This document shows, piece by piece, positions 46,140 through 57,483 of a DNA stretch of 64,000 nt. The stretch covers positions 10,672,230-10,736,229 of the forward strand of contig CM055097.1 in assembly GCA_029204225.1 (NCBI GenBank). The letters are read 5' to 3'. The DNA comes from Diphasiastrum complanatum. Its lineage: Eukaryota > Streptophyta > Lycopodiopsida > Lycopodiales > Lycopodiaceae. How positions within the stretch are numbered: position 1 is the stretch's first letter; each line of letters opens with the position of its first letter. The notes under the pieces are model-generated. The model saw only the letters and a list, made by a program, of their open reading frames with translations, did no database searches and was not told the DNA's origin. A program made the translations under genes and the position numbers.

Positions 46140-47754
46140 ATAAACCATAAAACTGAAATTACCAAACTAAAATCACAAAGAATACTGAATCACGACACTG
46201 CTGATGAATAGGATCATCATAATATATAATATCGGGCCACATGGTTCCAAAATGGGGTACAATGATGTTCCATGAACGAGATGAGAACTATACAACTAAG
46301 TCTCGTTAGAGTCATGGTAGGAAACATCATCCGAATTTGTGTCTGACTGCAGATCCCAAGGGTGTGCAGATGAATCGGAATCATAGGGAACCATACGCCG
46401 TGGTGTGGCCCTGGCTCTGCTCTGTGCTCTGGCTCTCTGCTGAGTGCTCTGGCTCTGGATCCTCCCCCTCCCCCTGCCTCTACCTCTACCTCTACCTCTA
46501 CCTCTGCCTCTCTCCCCTCCTCTGGCTGCCCCCACCTCTGTGTCTACTCCGTCGTGTCTGTGTGTCAGGTGGCTGTGATCCTACGCCAGTAATGACTATT
46601 TCATTTACATTTTAAAATCTTTCTCAGGTCTAAATTCGGTAGTTATCTAACAAGTTGTTGGGAAAACAATTTTTTTTTGCCAATTTCTTGTTTACTTCAA
46701 CATTTTGAATGTAATAGATACAAACAAACTTTTTATGACGTGCCAAAGGATCCTGTTTATTGATATATGACATGTATAAGCGAGTGCTTTTTTTTATGAC
46801 TGTAAGTTTACACATAATTAAATCTAATGTATGAAATTTAAATTTGTAACGTTATTAGGAAGTTTAACATTAATTGTGTCTTTTTTAATATTAATAATAA
46901 TTTTTTAAACAAGTAATCATGGAAATTGTCAACATAAATTTACACTAGTTCGCTTGCAATATGTAATAGACATGAGAATGATCACTCCAATATGCATATG
47001 TCAATCCCGAGATACATTTGAGCTTATGGTTGTTTGTCCAGATGTGGTCCAATTGGCTTCCATACACAATGGTTGTATTTTGGAATTGTAATTTAAAATC
47101 ATATTGTTGCATACATTTATAAAGTGCATTTGATTAGTCGTTTTGACATAGCACATCAATATTAAAGTAACCGAGAATAATGACAGGAATATGTAATGCG
47201 ATGTTTGAAAGAATTCCATCTAATGTTTGAATAAAAGATGTCACGTTTGCATCCACATTTTGAATCCATATATAGCTTATTCAATATTATATTATGAAGC
47301 TACACTTAACTTATTTTTTATTTGGAGGATAGATTTCGCTGTTGATCTGACCGTATTCTTCTCGCTAAAAAAAAATGTAAGAGTTCGAACTTCTGAGTAC
47401 TGGTAAAAACTTGTTATGTTTGGGGGCTAAACAGTCAGGCTAATCTCATCCCATAAATTTGTGAGGTTGCTCAGAATGCGGGGTTCTTCGTTCCGGAATT
47501 TTTCATGATCAGATTACTTGGAAATCATTGGGATATTGAAAAGCTACTGGATGCAAGCAAATTGTTTGTCAGGATCGCTACTGACCACGGTAGTCACAAC
47601 AAAAGCAGATATCATCAACACAGCGTATATCTTCAAGGAATTTGATTTGTAGTGTAGGTACAACATGATAAAAGACAACTAGGAGATAAAATATGAGCTT
47701 GATTGATAGGATATACATTCACATGAGACTTCCAGATTTAAGAAAAGAGTTGCA

Positions 47755-49812
47755 ATGCATGTATTCATAACTTCCTTACAGGAGGTTATGAACTGGTATA
47801 GAACTGCCTTCAGGAGCCCCCCTGTTCATCGTCGGTTGCGTCGATGTGTTTTACTTGGGCAAGTGGGTGAGTATTCTCGTGCAGCTCGTTCACTAGCTCC
47901 TACAAGTCCAGCTACTCCTCCTATTGCCACCCTTCAGGCTTTGGAGCTTCTTCATCCACCGGGAAATGACTGTCTTCCCTCTTTTGTTGAGGACTTTGAA
48001 CCTGATTCCGATTTGCAGCTCTCAAAGTCTCATTTTCTTAATGCTTTTCTACGCAGTCCTCATCTGTCAACTGGGGGTCCTTCTGGTATGGTTTTCGAAC
48101 ATCTTCGTGACTGTTTCTCTCCTGATAATTCTGCTAGCGGGTTTGGTTTGCTTTTTCAAGTTTGCTCTTCCATAGCATGTGGCCGTATTCCTCTCTCTAT
48201 AGCTCGTATTCTTGGTGCTGCTCGTTTGATAGCCTTGGATAAGCCTGGCGGTGGCGTGCGTCCCATTGATGTTGGAGAGGTCTTATACAGGTTGGTTTCT
48301 AGGGCTCTTGGTTTTCAGCTTCGTGACAGTTTTCATGACCACCTATTTCCTCATCAGTTTGGTTGTGCTACCTCTGGCGGTTGCGAGACAATCATACATG
48401 CTTTGCATGCTATCTTGGATCTTCATCCAGATTGGGTTGTCTTTCAAGTAGATGTTATAAACGCTTTCATTTCTGTTTCCCAAGGGGCCATTTTCCAAGA
48501 ACTTCGTGCGACTCACGGTCCACTCGCTCAGCTCATTCCGTTTGTTCACTCTTTTTACTCCATGGATGCGCCTCTATATTTCAGTCATGCTTTTCGCTCA
48601 GGTGATGTTTCAGTTATCCCCTCTGCTGATGGTATCAGACAAGGTGATCCCTTGGGTGGTGTTCTTTTTGCTTTGGCACACTTTCAGCATTGCGAGCTTC
48701 TTCTGCTGCTTTTTCTTCTTGTTTGTTTCCCTCTATTGATGATGACATGCATATTGTGGGACCTTCTAATGACGTCTTTCCAGCTTTCCTATATTTCTCT
48801 CAGCAGCTTTCGGCTTTGGGCCTCACTATGAATCCCTCTAAGTGCGTTGCTTGGTGTCCTCAGAGCCTCCTTCCTGAGATCCCTTTACATACATGTTTCA
48901 ATACTCCGGCTGATGGGATTTGAGAGCTTGGTATTCTTGTAGGTTTCTCAGACTTTGTGGCTTCCTCTTTGCGGGACACTTTGGACGTGCATCTTCGTCA
49001 CGCTGATTTGCTACCAAAGCTTGGCAACGCTCAAGTTGCTCTAGGGATCCTTACTCAATGCTTCGCTCAATGGCCAAGTTATATTCTACGGTGTGTTCCT
49101 CCCTCTCCTGATGTTTTGGCTTTGCTACATGATTTTGATAATACTTTATCAGATATTCTGGATCGCTTGATGGGTTCAAAATCCTTTCATATTTCCAATG
49201 GTTAGTTCGTTAAGCGACAAGTCTCTCTTCCCACTTCTTCCGAAGGTGTTGGTCTTTCTTGCATAGCTTATATTGCTCTAGCTGCTTTTATGGGAAGTTG
49301 GGCTCTTGTTGCCTATGCACTTATCTCTCGGTTTCAGCAGGACAACAAGCCCATTCTTCTTGATTCAGTAGCTCATGTGAAAACAAGCATTCTTCATTTC
49401 CAACAACATCTTCGTGCGGCCAAGGATCTCATCCCTCCACCTGTGCGAGCTTCTTTGCCTCCCTTTGAGACTTTGCTTAGCCATCAACGTGCTCATTTTC
49501 AAAAGTATCTTTTGGAGCGCTTCCACTCACATGCTTTCACTCAGCTTCTTAGTGATTCACCTTCCGATGAGACTCGGACTTGCCTTCTGTCTCGTGCATG
49601 CCTAGGTGCAGGTGCTTGGCTTGTTGCGCGCCATGTTGTTCCACACTTGCACCTTTCTTCAGAGCTGTTTGTCACCGCTCTTTGTGTTAGGTTGGGTCTC
49701 CCTCATCCAGTGCTGGCAGGTCTGACAAAATGTTCATGTGGTCACCCTTTTGATTCTATTGGCACTCATGTCATGCATTGCTCTTCTGGCGAAGAGCGCA
49801 CTGCGACTCATG
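47755..49812 (+). pseudogene. Non-LTR retroelement reverse transcriptase, decayed
   Basis: An open frame from 47755 to 48831 carries RT motifs: STGGPSGMVFEHLRD, ARLIALDKPGGGVRPIDVGE, FPHQFGCATSGGCETIIHAL, DWVVFQVDVINAF (first Asp) and ADGIRQGDPLGGVLFAL. After a frameshift near 48700 the active-site region DDDMHIVGP, SALGLTMNPSKCVAW and ELGILVG follow. A thumb/linker frame continues to a CX1CX9HX3C finger (CSCGHPFDSIGTHVMHC) near 49735. Stops at 48921 and 49204 interrupt it. No apurinic-type endonuclease precedes RT in the visible part. The frame stops at an insertion at 49813. Confidence 0.85.
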
Positions 49813-50485
49813 CGACATTAAAAGTCCCACAAAAAGTCCTAAAGTCCTTTTATTAACTTTCTAATTAATCAAATCTCTATGTGATCATCAGGTTGGACTA
49901 ACACACGCAGGGTGCCAAATCCCTCTCACTTATTAACTAGGGTTAGGGTTGTCTTGGGATCTACAAACCCTCCAACATGTATGTTGATTATTGGATCCAC
50001 ACGTGTGAAATATAGTACCTTACTGTTATTATACAAAAAAAAAAACTTCATTTTATCATATATATGTAATTTGATCAAGATCTTATTGAGTTTGCATCTT
50101 CTATGTGTAGTAGATGTTAGATTTCTACATTATCAATGGTGCTAGACGTGTTGTAGTTCATAACCAAAGATCAAAGGGACATATTGGACCTTAGTAATCT
50201 GATATTTCTTCACATCTACAACCTAGGCTTTAGGCATCTTCATCAAATTTTTTAATGTGTATATTTTCACTTTATGTGGATCTTGTTGTAAGCATTGTAG
50301 ATTTATATAAAGAATTTATTGTAAACGATATATTGCCCTTTTGTGTGCAAAATCACTTAAATAGGAGCAATTTTGAAACTTAAATTTGGCTCAATTTTTC
50401 CTCTACCCGTGCAAGGTAGTTTCGACGTATGATGTGGCTCACTTTGTTCATTTTACAAGCATCTACATGCTCAAAACTATCCTAG
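49813..50485. mobile_element. Insertion of about 0.67 kb carrying a gypsy LTR end
   Basis: The non-LTR element's reading frame is interrupted here and resumes at about 50486. The first 165 bp (49813-49978) match 27769-27935 and end at the same CCTCCAACA. The remaining 0.5 kb is A/T-rich and unrecognised. No clear target duplication was seen, so it may be a rearranged piece. Confidence 0.7.
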
Positions 50486-51057
50486 ACTGGTGTAGGACGT
50501 GTCATATTGGCATCTATTGCACATGAGTGTGGCTTTCATGTTGTCTGGGAGAAAACCCACATCTTGCCTGTGTCTGATTCACAGTCGCCTCGGCGTCGAG
50601 TTGATCTCGTTCTTTCACGCGACGGGATTTGCACGCTTGGGGATGTTGTTGTTGTTGATCCTTCGTGGCCAAACCTCCTTCGACGTGCTTCAACTACTCA
50701 AGGTGACCCTACTTCTCATGCAGCTCATGAAAAGAGCGAGATTATTCACATCGCACTCCTGGAGAAGACTTTATTTTTGCCTTGGAAACATATGGGTGCT
50801 TGCATAAGAAATTCGACGATTTTTTATCATCTTGTGCGGGTTTTGCAGCGAAGCTCCAAGGATTTGGTGCCTCACCTTTATCTATCATTGTGGCTTATTA
50901 TCGTCAACGAGTTTCTATAACTTTACAACACATTCAGGCACTTGCAATACTTCAACGTGCCGTAGTTGCAAGAACAGCTACTTCACAACTTCTTGCACTA
51001 CCTAAACTTCCAATTGTCTTAACTAGCGACTTACATCAAGCAGTAGGCTTTATGTAG
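50486..51057 (+). pseudogene. Non-LTR retroelement C-terminus, restriction-like endonuclease candidate
   Basis: Resumes with LASIAHECGFHVVWEKTHIL, then RRRVDLVLSRDGICTLGDVV and VVDPSW, a pattern like the (R/K)-x-D ... D-x-x PD-(D/E)XK core that follows a CCHC finger in R2/CRE-type elements. A frameshift near 50770 leads to LAVETYGCLHKKFDDFLSSC, and the protein ends near 51057. Placement after RT and a zinc finger supports restriction-like endonuclease; catalytic residues were not tested. Confidence 0.6.
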
Positions 51058-51060
51058 ATA

Positions 51061-51769
51061 CTTTGTGAGATTGTTGCTTTGTTATAGTTGTACAGTATCT
51101 CAATTCGCCTTATGGCCTTTAGACTTTCTACATGCATTCCTTTGTACTCCAATGGGTTTCCCCATCTTTTATTAATAAAAACAGGAAGTTCTCCCACATA
51201 AACTACAAACTTCTTTGCTTTTTAGGTGTACCGTGTAATAATAGTTAATGATAAATTGTGAAATTGTAGGTGTAGTGAATTACATTTAAAGCTTTGCCTA
51301 AATCTATGCAGTTTAAAAGTTTAAAACCATTGCCGCCAAGATAACTCGACTGTCTCAACAATCCACATTCAAAGCTACAAATTTCGAAGACCTCGTGATG
51401 CAACCATCACTACTTAAATACACCATTTGTGTTTTACACCTAGCACACCCCCAAGCCACACAATGAATTAGGTAAGGTTAAGATGCGAAGCCTGAACGGG
51501 GAAACCGGCAAAGTATAGGAATGGAACCAGCAAGTTTTTTAAAAAGTTGAAATTATAAAATATTTTACGATTTTTGTACAAAGCACATAAACCCTTCTAT
51601 GAGTTAAAAGTCTTCAAAAAATTGAAAACTTAAATAAAATGTAGGTGTTTGAGGATAACTCAAAAGAGGTTTCTCGAGCACCGAACGGCGGGACTTGAAC
51701 TCTAAATAAGAGAAAGAGAAGCTTCGAATATATGGCTGAGGAAGTGACAGCCCGCCGGGTGCTAAAGTG
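51061..51769. other. Non-coding
   Basis: No recognised gene or repeat, apart from a lone B-box-like word GAGTTCAAGTCCCGCC (minus strand, 51684-51699) without a fitting A box. Confidence 0.5.
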
Positions 51770-52466
51770 TTTATAAGGCCAACTAATACCCATTTTAAAG
51801 TTCTTTGGATGGAGAAAATTCCATGTCATCATTAAAAAAAATTATTAACACAATTTTTCTAGAAGAAAGAGCAAGATCAAGGAATCTTTGACATTTAGAG
51901 CCTATAGAATCAAAGTTTTTTCAAACAATTTTAAGCATTTTCTACTAGCATAATGTGTCCTACTCTTGAACTTTGAATTGTTGCTTTTGAATCTACAGAT
52001 CACATGGATCGGCAAAAAATCCGCAACAAACAGTAGACTCTCCATGCCTGCCACAACTCCAAAAGCGAGCAATTTCACAGATTGCAATCATACATCTTCT
52101 ACTTTCTCTTGTGCTCGCTCTGGCAATCCCTCTTGCACAATACAAAAAACAGAAAGAATGAGTAAAGAGAGAGCGAGCGAGTTTTTTTCCTTTGAAAGAT
52201 GATTGAGAGGAAAAGAGATAGTGAGAGCGGAGCGCGAGCGTGGGCACAAAGCCTTATACACCAAACGGTCACGTCTCAACTCAAACGGTCGTGTCCCAAA
52301 CCGTCGCAACCCAAATGGTCGTGTCCCAAACGTAGATAAGCGCAAAGAATAGATTATTATCATAAAATTTGATGACGTGAAATTTTTATTTTTAATTTTT
52401 TTTAATGATGACATGGAATTTTCTCCAACTAAAGAACTTTAAAATGGGTATTAGGTGGCCTTATAA
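51770..52466. mobile_element. Inverted-repeat element (MITE/foldback-like), about 0.7 kb
   Basis: Left arm 51770-51844 and right arm 52393-52466 are inverted copies (about 75 bp) through TTATAAGGCCA.CTAATACCC, ATTTTAAAGTTCTTT and GGAGAAAATTCCATGTCATC. The interior (51845-52392) has no transposase. Target duplication not resolved. Long arms suggest a non-autonomous Mutator-like or foldback element, but the superfamily cannot be fixed. Confidence 0.75.
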
Positions 52467-53700
52467 AAATTGGTGTCCGTAATATTGTTTGATTAAGCAA
52501 TAGTTGAGCCAGTATGGAAAAATTCTACAATAATCTAATATGTGAAGCACAAAATCAGCAAAAAAATCAACTGAAAGCTTCTCCCTCTCCGAGTACGCTT
52601 ACTAAGCAACGTAGATTCAGTCTCCTCCATCTCTTCACGACAGCAAAACAAAAGCCCAGTCTCCCCATGGATGCTTCGTACCACCTTCTTCTTTCGCATT
52701 CTCTTCTTCTTTTCCATAAATTAGTTATTAGTTAGTTATAAACGAGAGCTTCGTTTTGTCCTCAGCGGCCACACACACTGATCAATATAAAGTTTGTACG
52801 CTCTTGCTTTTAATTGTGGTCCTCCTCAATTTTCTTCTGCCTGTGCAACAGATAATGCGTTTTCATTATCTCCATCATACACTCGGCCAGAGTCAAGTTC
52901 ACTTGCGCTATAGTGATGAGTTCTGCAAAGAGCAAATGTCTGAATACATTGTGAAGATGCACGGATAGCCCGCGATTTGCGAAATAGTTCTGATTTCTTG
53001 TAAGATAATTTAAGAGTAGAGCAATGGGCCTGAAGAACAGAGCGAAGCAATCTCCGGCACTTAGCATTCACAGGAATTTGCACGAAACAAAGAAGCGGAT
53101 TCCGATCATCACTTATACTTACTCCCCCAAGCCCATCCACACAGATGAGCACAATTTCAGGTGGGTGGTACAGCGAATGACTGGATCCCGAACCACTCAG
53201 ATGAGATGTGAGCAAACTAGTCCCCTTTTGTTCGATAATGCACCTCAGATAATGTGCTCACTGGAATTGTAAGCGAACCAATGCTGATTATGGGAAGACA
53301 TTCTTTTCACACCACGTCAGAATTCGAGGCTCTAGCCACATGCGATCCTACAACTTCAATTTCGCCACAATATCCCGAACAAACCATTTTTTTTTAAGGT
53401 ATGTCTTATGATGAACAAAACATTCACGAAGCTTCTGAAGTTGTACAAAGTACTACAATTCCTAAGGAGCATTTTCTCGCTCTAAATTCTACCGTGACTG
53501 AACATGACTCCCATGCATGAGACAGTCCTCTCTTGCTCTCCCCAGCTGAGCAACAGGATATAAGTCCAGTTCTTTGGCAGTGGTTGGATTGGAGATGCTG
53601 TAGACTCAGTATAGATAGCATACAGTTGCTAGGAAGCCTAGGTTACCAAGACATGGCATTTGCATCATTACTATATGAGCAACCTAAATGATCTCAATTA

Positions 53701-53755
<55 letters not shown>

Positions 53756-54135
53756 CACTGCTCTATACTATCCATATTAGATATTGAAAGTTAATAGTTA
53801 GATCTGGAGGCTAATATCCATGAAGAAACAAAGTGTTTATGATTACAAAGCCTTGCTAGCTTTCAGCCCTTCACCTGACGAAGATGTTCGCGAACTTGAA
53901 CATCTGGAGACACGAAACACGAAAAGTTTTGCGAACACGAAAGTCAACGAAGACGAAGACGAACGGTTTGCGAACACGAAGGATCCACGAACGAGATTCC
54001 TTTGCGGTCCAGCAAGAGAGAAAGGCAGACGAGGTAAACGAAACCAACGGTGGAAACGAAACTCGTTCTGTCCTCACGCTCTAAGGAGTACCACCAGAGA
54101 TCACGCAAGTACCCAGAAGTACAGAGATCTGACCT
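52467..54135. other. Non-coding, with CT tract and short GCGAACACGAA repeats
   Basis: Nothing recognised as a gene. A CT tract is at 53704-53752. At 53885-53985 the word GCGAACACGAA recurs, and this may belong to the outer copia LTR. Confidence 0.5.
53704..53752. repeat. (CT)n microsatellite
   Basis: Uninterrupted CT tract of about 48 bp. Confidence 0.97.
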
Positions 54136-54840
54136 GATGGCATGACGTCAGCAGATACTTCCTAGGTCATGGCTAATCTGCCACTCTTGTAATTCCCTGA
54201 TTAGTTGTAGATGTATAATCACTCTAATCTTGGGTTTACATAGAGAGACCGTACTTACTGGATAATACTTGACATATGTCAGAACATGATACACCAAGTG
54301 TAAACAAAGAGAAGAGACACTGAAGAAGTCTGATGCTAGTAAGCAATCAAGACGAACACAGACAGAAGCTCCGCCTGCGTGCGAGAAGATAATTCTGTCT
54401 AGGATCAGTAGATCCAATTGTTCACTAGTGAAGCAAGACTACTACTCGTGAGAGAACCGTGCTTCTCTCATGCCAACGCACTGCGTGGATTCGCATGCAG
54501 TGCCCTGAAGAAATCAGAGAAAATCAATATAGATTATTTTCTAGTTGTGTCTGATCTTGGATGTTGAATGCTTATGCTGTTTATTTCATATGTCTGAGTT
54601 TTCTTGTTCCCTTTGAATTTCGCACCTTGGTTGAAATTAAGTCAAATGTTGTATTAATTTTATGAACGTAGATCAGTAGTAACTGACTACTCTCTGGAGG
54701 ATTGTAGGAGTGTTTCAGCTGGCAGTGCCCAGCGAACGCATCTGAACTCCATCCGAATCATGAAAGAGAGTCGCGACTGTCTCATGAATTTTCTCTCCCA
54801 AATTCATTACACGTATCAGAGCATCTCACGATTCTCATCA
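54136..54840 (+). repeat. Probable 5' LTR of outer copia element (left edge inferred)
   Basis: The right edge is supported: CTCATCA at 54840 lies one base before the primer site TGGTATCAGAGC (54842-54853). The left edge at TGATGGCATGACG is only a guess, since the partner LTR is beyond the window. Confidence 0.45.
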
Positions 54841-54841
54841 G

Positions 54842-54853
54842 TGGTATCAGAGC
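54842..54853 (+). promoter_or_regulatory. Primer-binding site of outer copia element
   Basis: TGGTATCAGAGC, complementary to plant initiator-Met tRNA, the standard copia primer. Confidence 0.9.
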
Positions 54854-54952
54854 CAGCCTGCCATGTTCTGACATAGCCAAGAAGCTAGCAGATCCAAGAG
54901 GCCAAGCATTTAGACAATCAACCATCAACAAGAAAACAGACTTCAAGAAACA

Positions 54953-56373
54953 ATGGCTTCAATCAGCAGCATGCAGAGCAAGATCTGCACTATACTTAAT
55001 TTTTCAGGATCTAACTTTCTAGCCTGGAAAGTTAAGACATCTTGGATACTCAAGGGCGAAGGACTCTTCCCCTAGGTGGATGGCACAGAAGAAATGCCTA
55101 CGACAACAGGCAAGGAGCTACGCGAATGGAGGGAGAAAAACGACAAGGCAGTAGCCTTGCTATCATCTTCCATCGAAGATAGCCTTACACTTGACCTGAC
55201 TACACTCTCCAAAGCTAAGGAGATGTGGGATGCACTGCTCACAAGATTTCAGACGAAATCAAGAAGTCAGATTATGATGCTGGAAGATCAGCTGACGAAT
55301 CTGTAGTGGGATGGAAAAGACCTCACCTCTTTCGTGAGAAAGATGAAGGATCTGTTTCTATCACTACACAACTCAGGAGCAGAGAATGTAGTATCAGCTG
55401 AGAAGCAGCTCACATATCTATTGAGAGCCTTACCCAGATCTTTCCAGACGACACGAACCCTGCTCGCAAAAGATCCTACCATGAACCTCGGAAAGGCGAT
55501 TGGCGAGATTCGAGAGGAAGTCGAGGCTAGAGAGCATCTTGATGACAAAGATGGTTATGACCAGACACTCTACGGAAAAAGAGAAAAATCAAAGAAACAG
55601 TTCAAGCCTAAGAGGGAGTCGAATCAGAGGTAGGATCGTGACCAGCAAGCAGAGGGGACCGACAAAAGCAATTGGAAGACCAAAGGGAGGTCGAAATGAC
55701 AAGATGCAGACAAGAAGACCTGCATGAGATGTAGAAGAGACAGGCATATAGTAGATACATGCTGTCTCAATCCCAAGATTGAGTGTATCCATTGTCATAA
55801 AAAGGGTCATGCAGCCATGGATTGCCACCAGAACCCAAGAAACAGATCAACACAGAACAGACAAGAGAACAATAATAGTTCTTCCTATGTTGAGGAGCTC
55901 GAGAACTCGAAGATGGGCGAAGAAAGAACGAACAAAAATTGTTCGACCGCCTACATCTGTGAAGATGTGTGTGCAGCATCAACGTCTGACACACACGAGG
56001 TGATCCTGGATTCAGGAGCCACCTCGCACTTCATGACATCAAGATGAATCATGTCTGATTTCAGAAGTGCAGATCCCTCAAGATTCATAGTTCTTGGAGA
56101 TGGATCCAGACATCAAGTGAACGGTATTGGTTCACTCTGGCTCAACACCAACGGCAGAGACAGACGATTTTGTTCGTGCCAACTCTGCAGCAAGACTTGC
56201 TCTCTGTAGCAAGAATAGCAGATGTAGGGATGCGTGTGACATTTTCTAACGAAGCATGCAACGTGATTGATGCCAACACCAACACTCTCATTGCTCAAGG
56301 CATAAGGAAGGGCAACCTATATTATCTAAAGGTGCGCCTACCTGAAGATCAAATGCATCAAACCCATGACGAC
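54953..56373 (+). pseudogene. Outer copia element: gag and protease, broken
   Basis: ATG 54953 starts MASISSMQSKICTILNFSGS with the AWKVKT motif of Gag. A TAG at about 55074 replaces a likely Trp, and further stops occur near 55304 and 55631. Two adjacent zinc knuckles are present: CMRCRRDRHIVDTC and CIHCHKKGHAAMDC. The protease site ILDSGATSHFM follows near 56007, then a TGA. The protein is cut at 56373 in the pre-integrase region by insertion of another copia element. This lineage differs from the other two copia elements. Confidence 0.9.
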
Positions 56374-56620
56374 TGTTAAAAATCAATGATAAAATTCATT
56401 GTTACTGTTTACGATGCACATTAATGTTAACAACTATGACCAGCTGTCTATTAGTCTACTCGTAGGTTTTCTCTCTCTATCAGGGGGGTTCAGGGTTTAT
56501 TTGTACATTTTACATTCTGTATGAGTTAGTGTAATAGTGTGACAGTGCATGTTCTTCTTCCACCTTCTTGTGGTGATTGTTTATGGTGAATGCTTGATGT
56601 TGCATATCGAATTCTTCACA
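56374..56620 (+). repeat. 5' LTR of inner copia element
   Basis: 247 bp, begins TGTTAAAAATC and ends ATTCTTCACA. It lacks about 16 bp (GCCGTAGGCTAG region) present in the 3' LTR. Confidence 0.95.
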
Positions 56621-57170
56621 TGGTATCAGAGCAACGATAGTCATGCGTGCCTGATCAGTGGATACAGCTTGTCACAAGCTCCGCAACAAAGTGAGAAAGT
56701 CCTTCACGGGAGGTGAAAGCTTGGAGAGACAAAAATGGTTGGAAGAAATTCTTCTTTGGTGTATTTTGTAGGGTTGGAGCTCAGAATCATCAGTGAGGAA
56801 CGAAAGCACAGTCTCGGAGGCATAAAAAAGGCCAGCGCAACATCAAACAGATTGAAAATCTGTTGAGTGGGGGAGATTTTTACAATACTTCCTAGTTATT
56901 GTGGAAAGTGCTATTTGTGTGAGAGGTTTGCCAAGAAATCTCTCATTTGTCTGTTTGGAGTACCGCAAATCATGCTAGACAGTGTCTAGTACTACCATTC
57001 AGAGTTAGAAGGGTTCATACTTTTCACATTACTAATCTCTGTCTTTTGAACGATCACACATTTCGAAATCTTTGCAAAGAGGTGGCGGCATAGCCGCCGC
57101 ACCGAAGTAGAGAATCTAGAATATTTCCTCTGAAAGTTCTTATATTCCCTCATTTTTTAATCTTTTTCGT

Positions 57171-57422
57171 ACCAATATTGGATCGACGTGCCAGAGGTAG
57201 GAAAAATCTTGAGCAGTCATACATCCACGTGTCATACAGATATAGCATATCCGTACCAATATCGGGTCAACGCGCCAGAGGTAAAGAAAACCAAGAGTAG
57301 TCGTACATCCGCGCGTCATACCGATATCACATATCAGTACCAATATATGAGCGACGCGCCAGAGGTAAAGAGAATCCCGAGCAGTCGTGCACCCGCGCGT
57401 TGTACCGATATCAGGTGTACAA
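57171..57422 (+). repeat. Three 84-bp tandem repeats in the copia leader
   Basis: Copies begin at 57171, 57255 and 57339, each with ACCAATAT, GACGCGCCAGAGGTA-like and ATCCGCGCGTCATACCGATA-like words. They lie between the primer site and gag. CpG-containing words are partly changed to TG or CA in copy 1, which is the most diverged. Confidence 0.9.
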
Positions 57423-57483
57423 CAAAAAATTTACAGTTCTGTGGTGTGAATAGATTTTGTGATCCAGACTCATCTATCCAGTA

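Larger units (their letters stand above)
44784..47754. other. RopGEF 3' flank and intergenic
   Basis: No recognised gene. Two CT tracts (45934-45994, 46102-46134) and a (CCTCTA)n-like repeat (about 46470-46510) occur. The latter gives a minus-strand frame of Gly-Arg repeats (46296-46535) that I do not consider a gene. Confidence 0.6.

Noticed and set aside
46296-46535. Minus-strand Gly-Arg repeat protein
   Set aside because: Most of it is a hexanucleotide-like low-complexity tract; no start context, splice support or neighbouring domain. A fragment of a real RGG-type protein cannot be excluded.
47375-47400. B-box-like AGAGTTCGAACTTC
   Set aside because: Isolated 10-bp match without tRNA-like surroundings.
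51684-51699. Second tRNA-like B box (GAGTTCAAGTCCCGCC, minus strand)
   Set aside because: No A box at the right distance and no target duplication were found.
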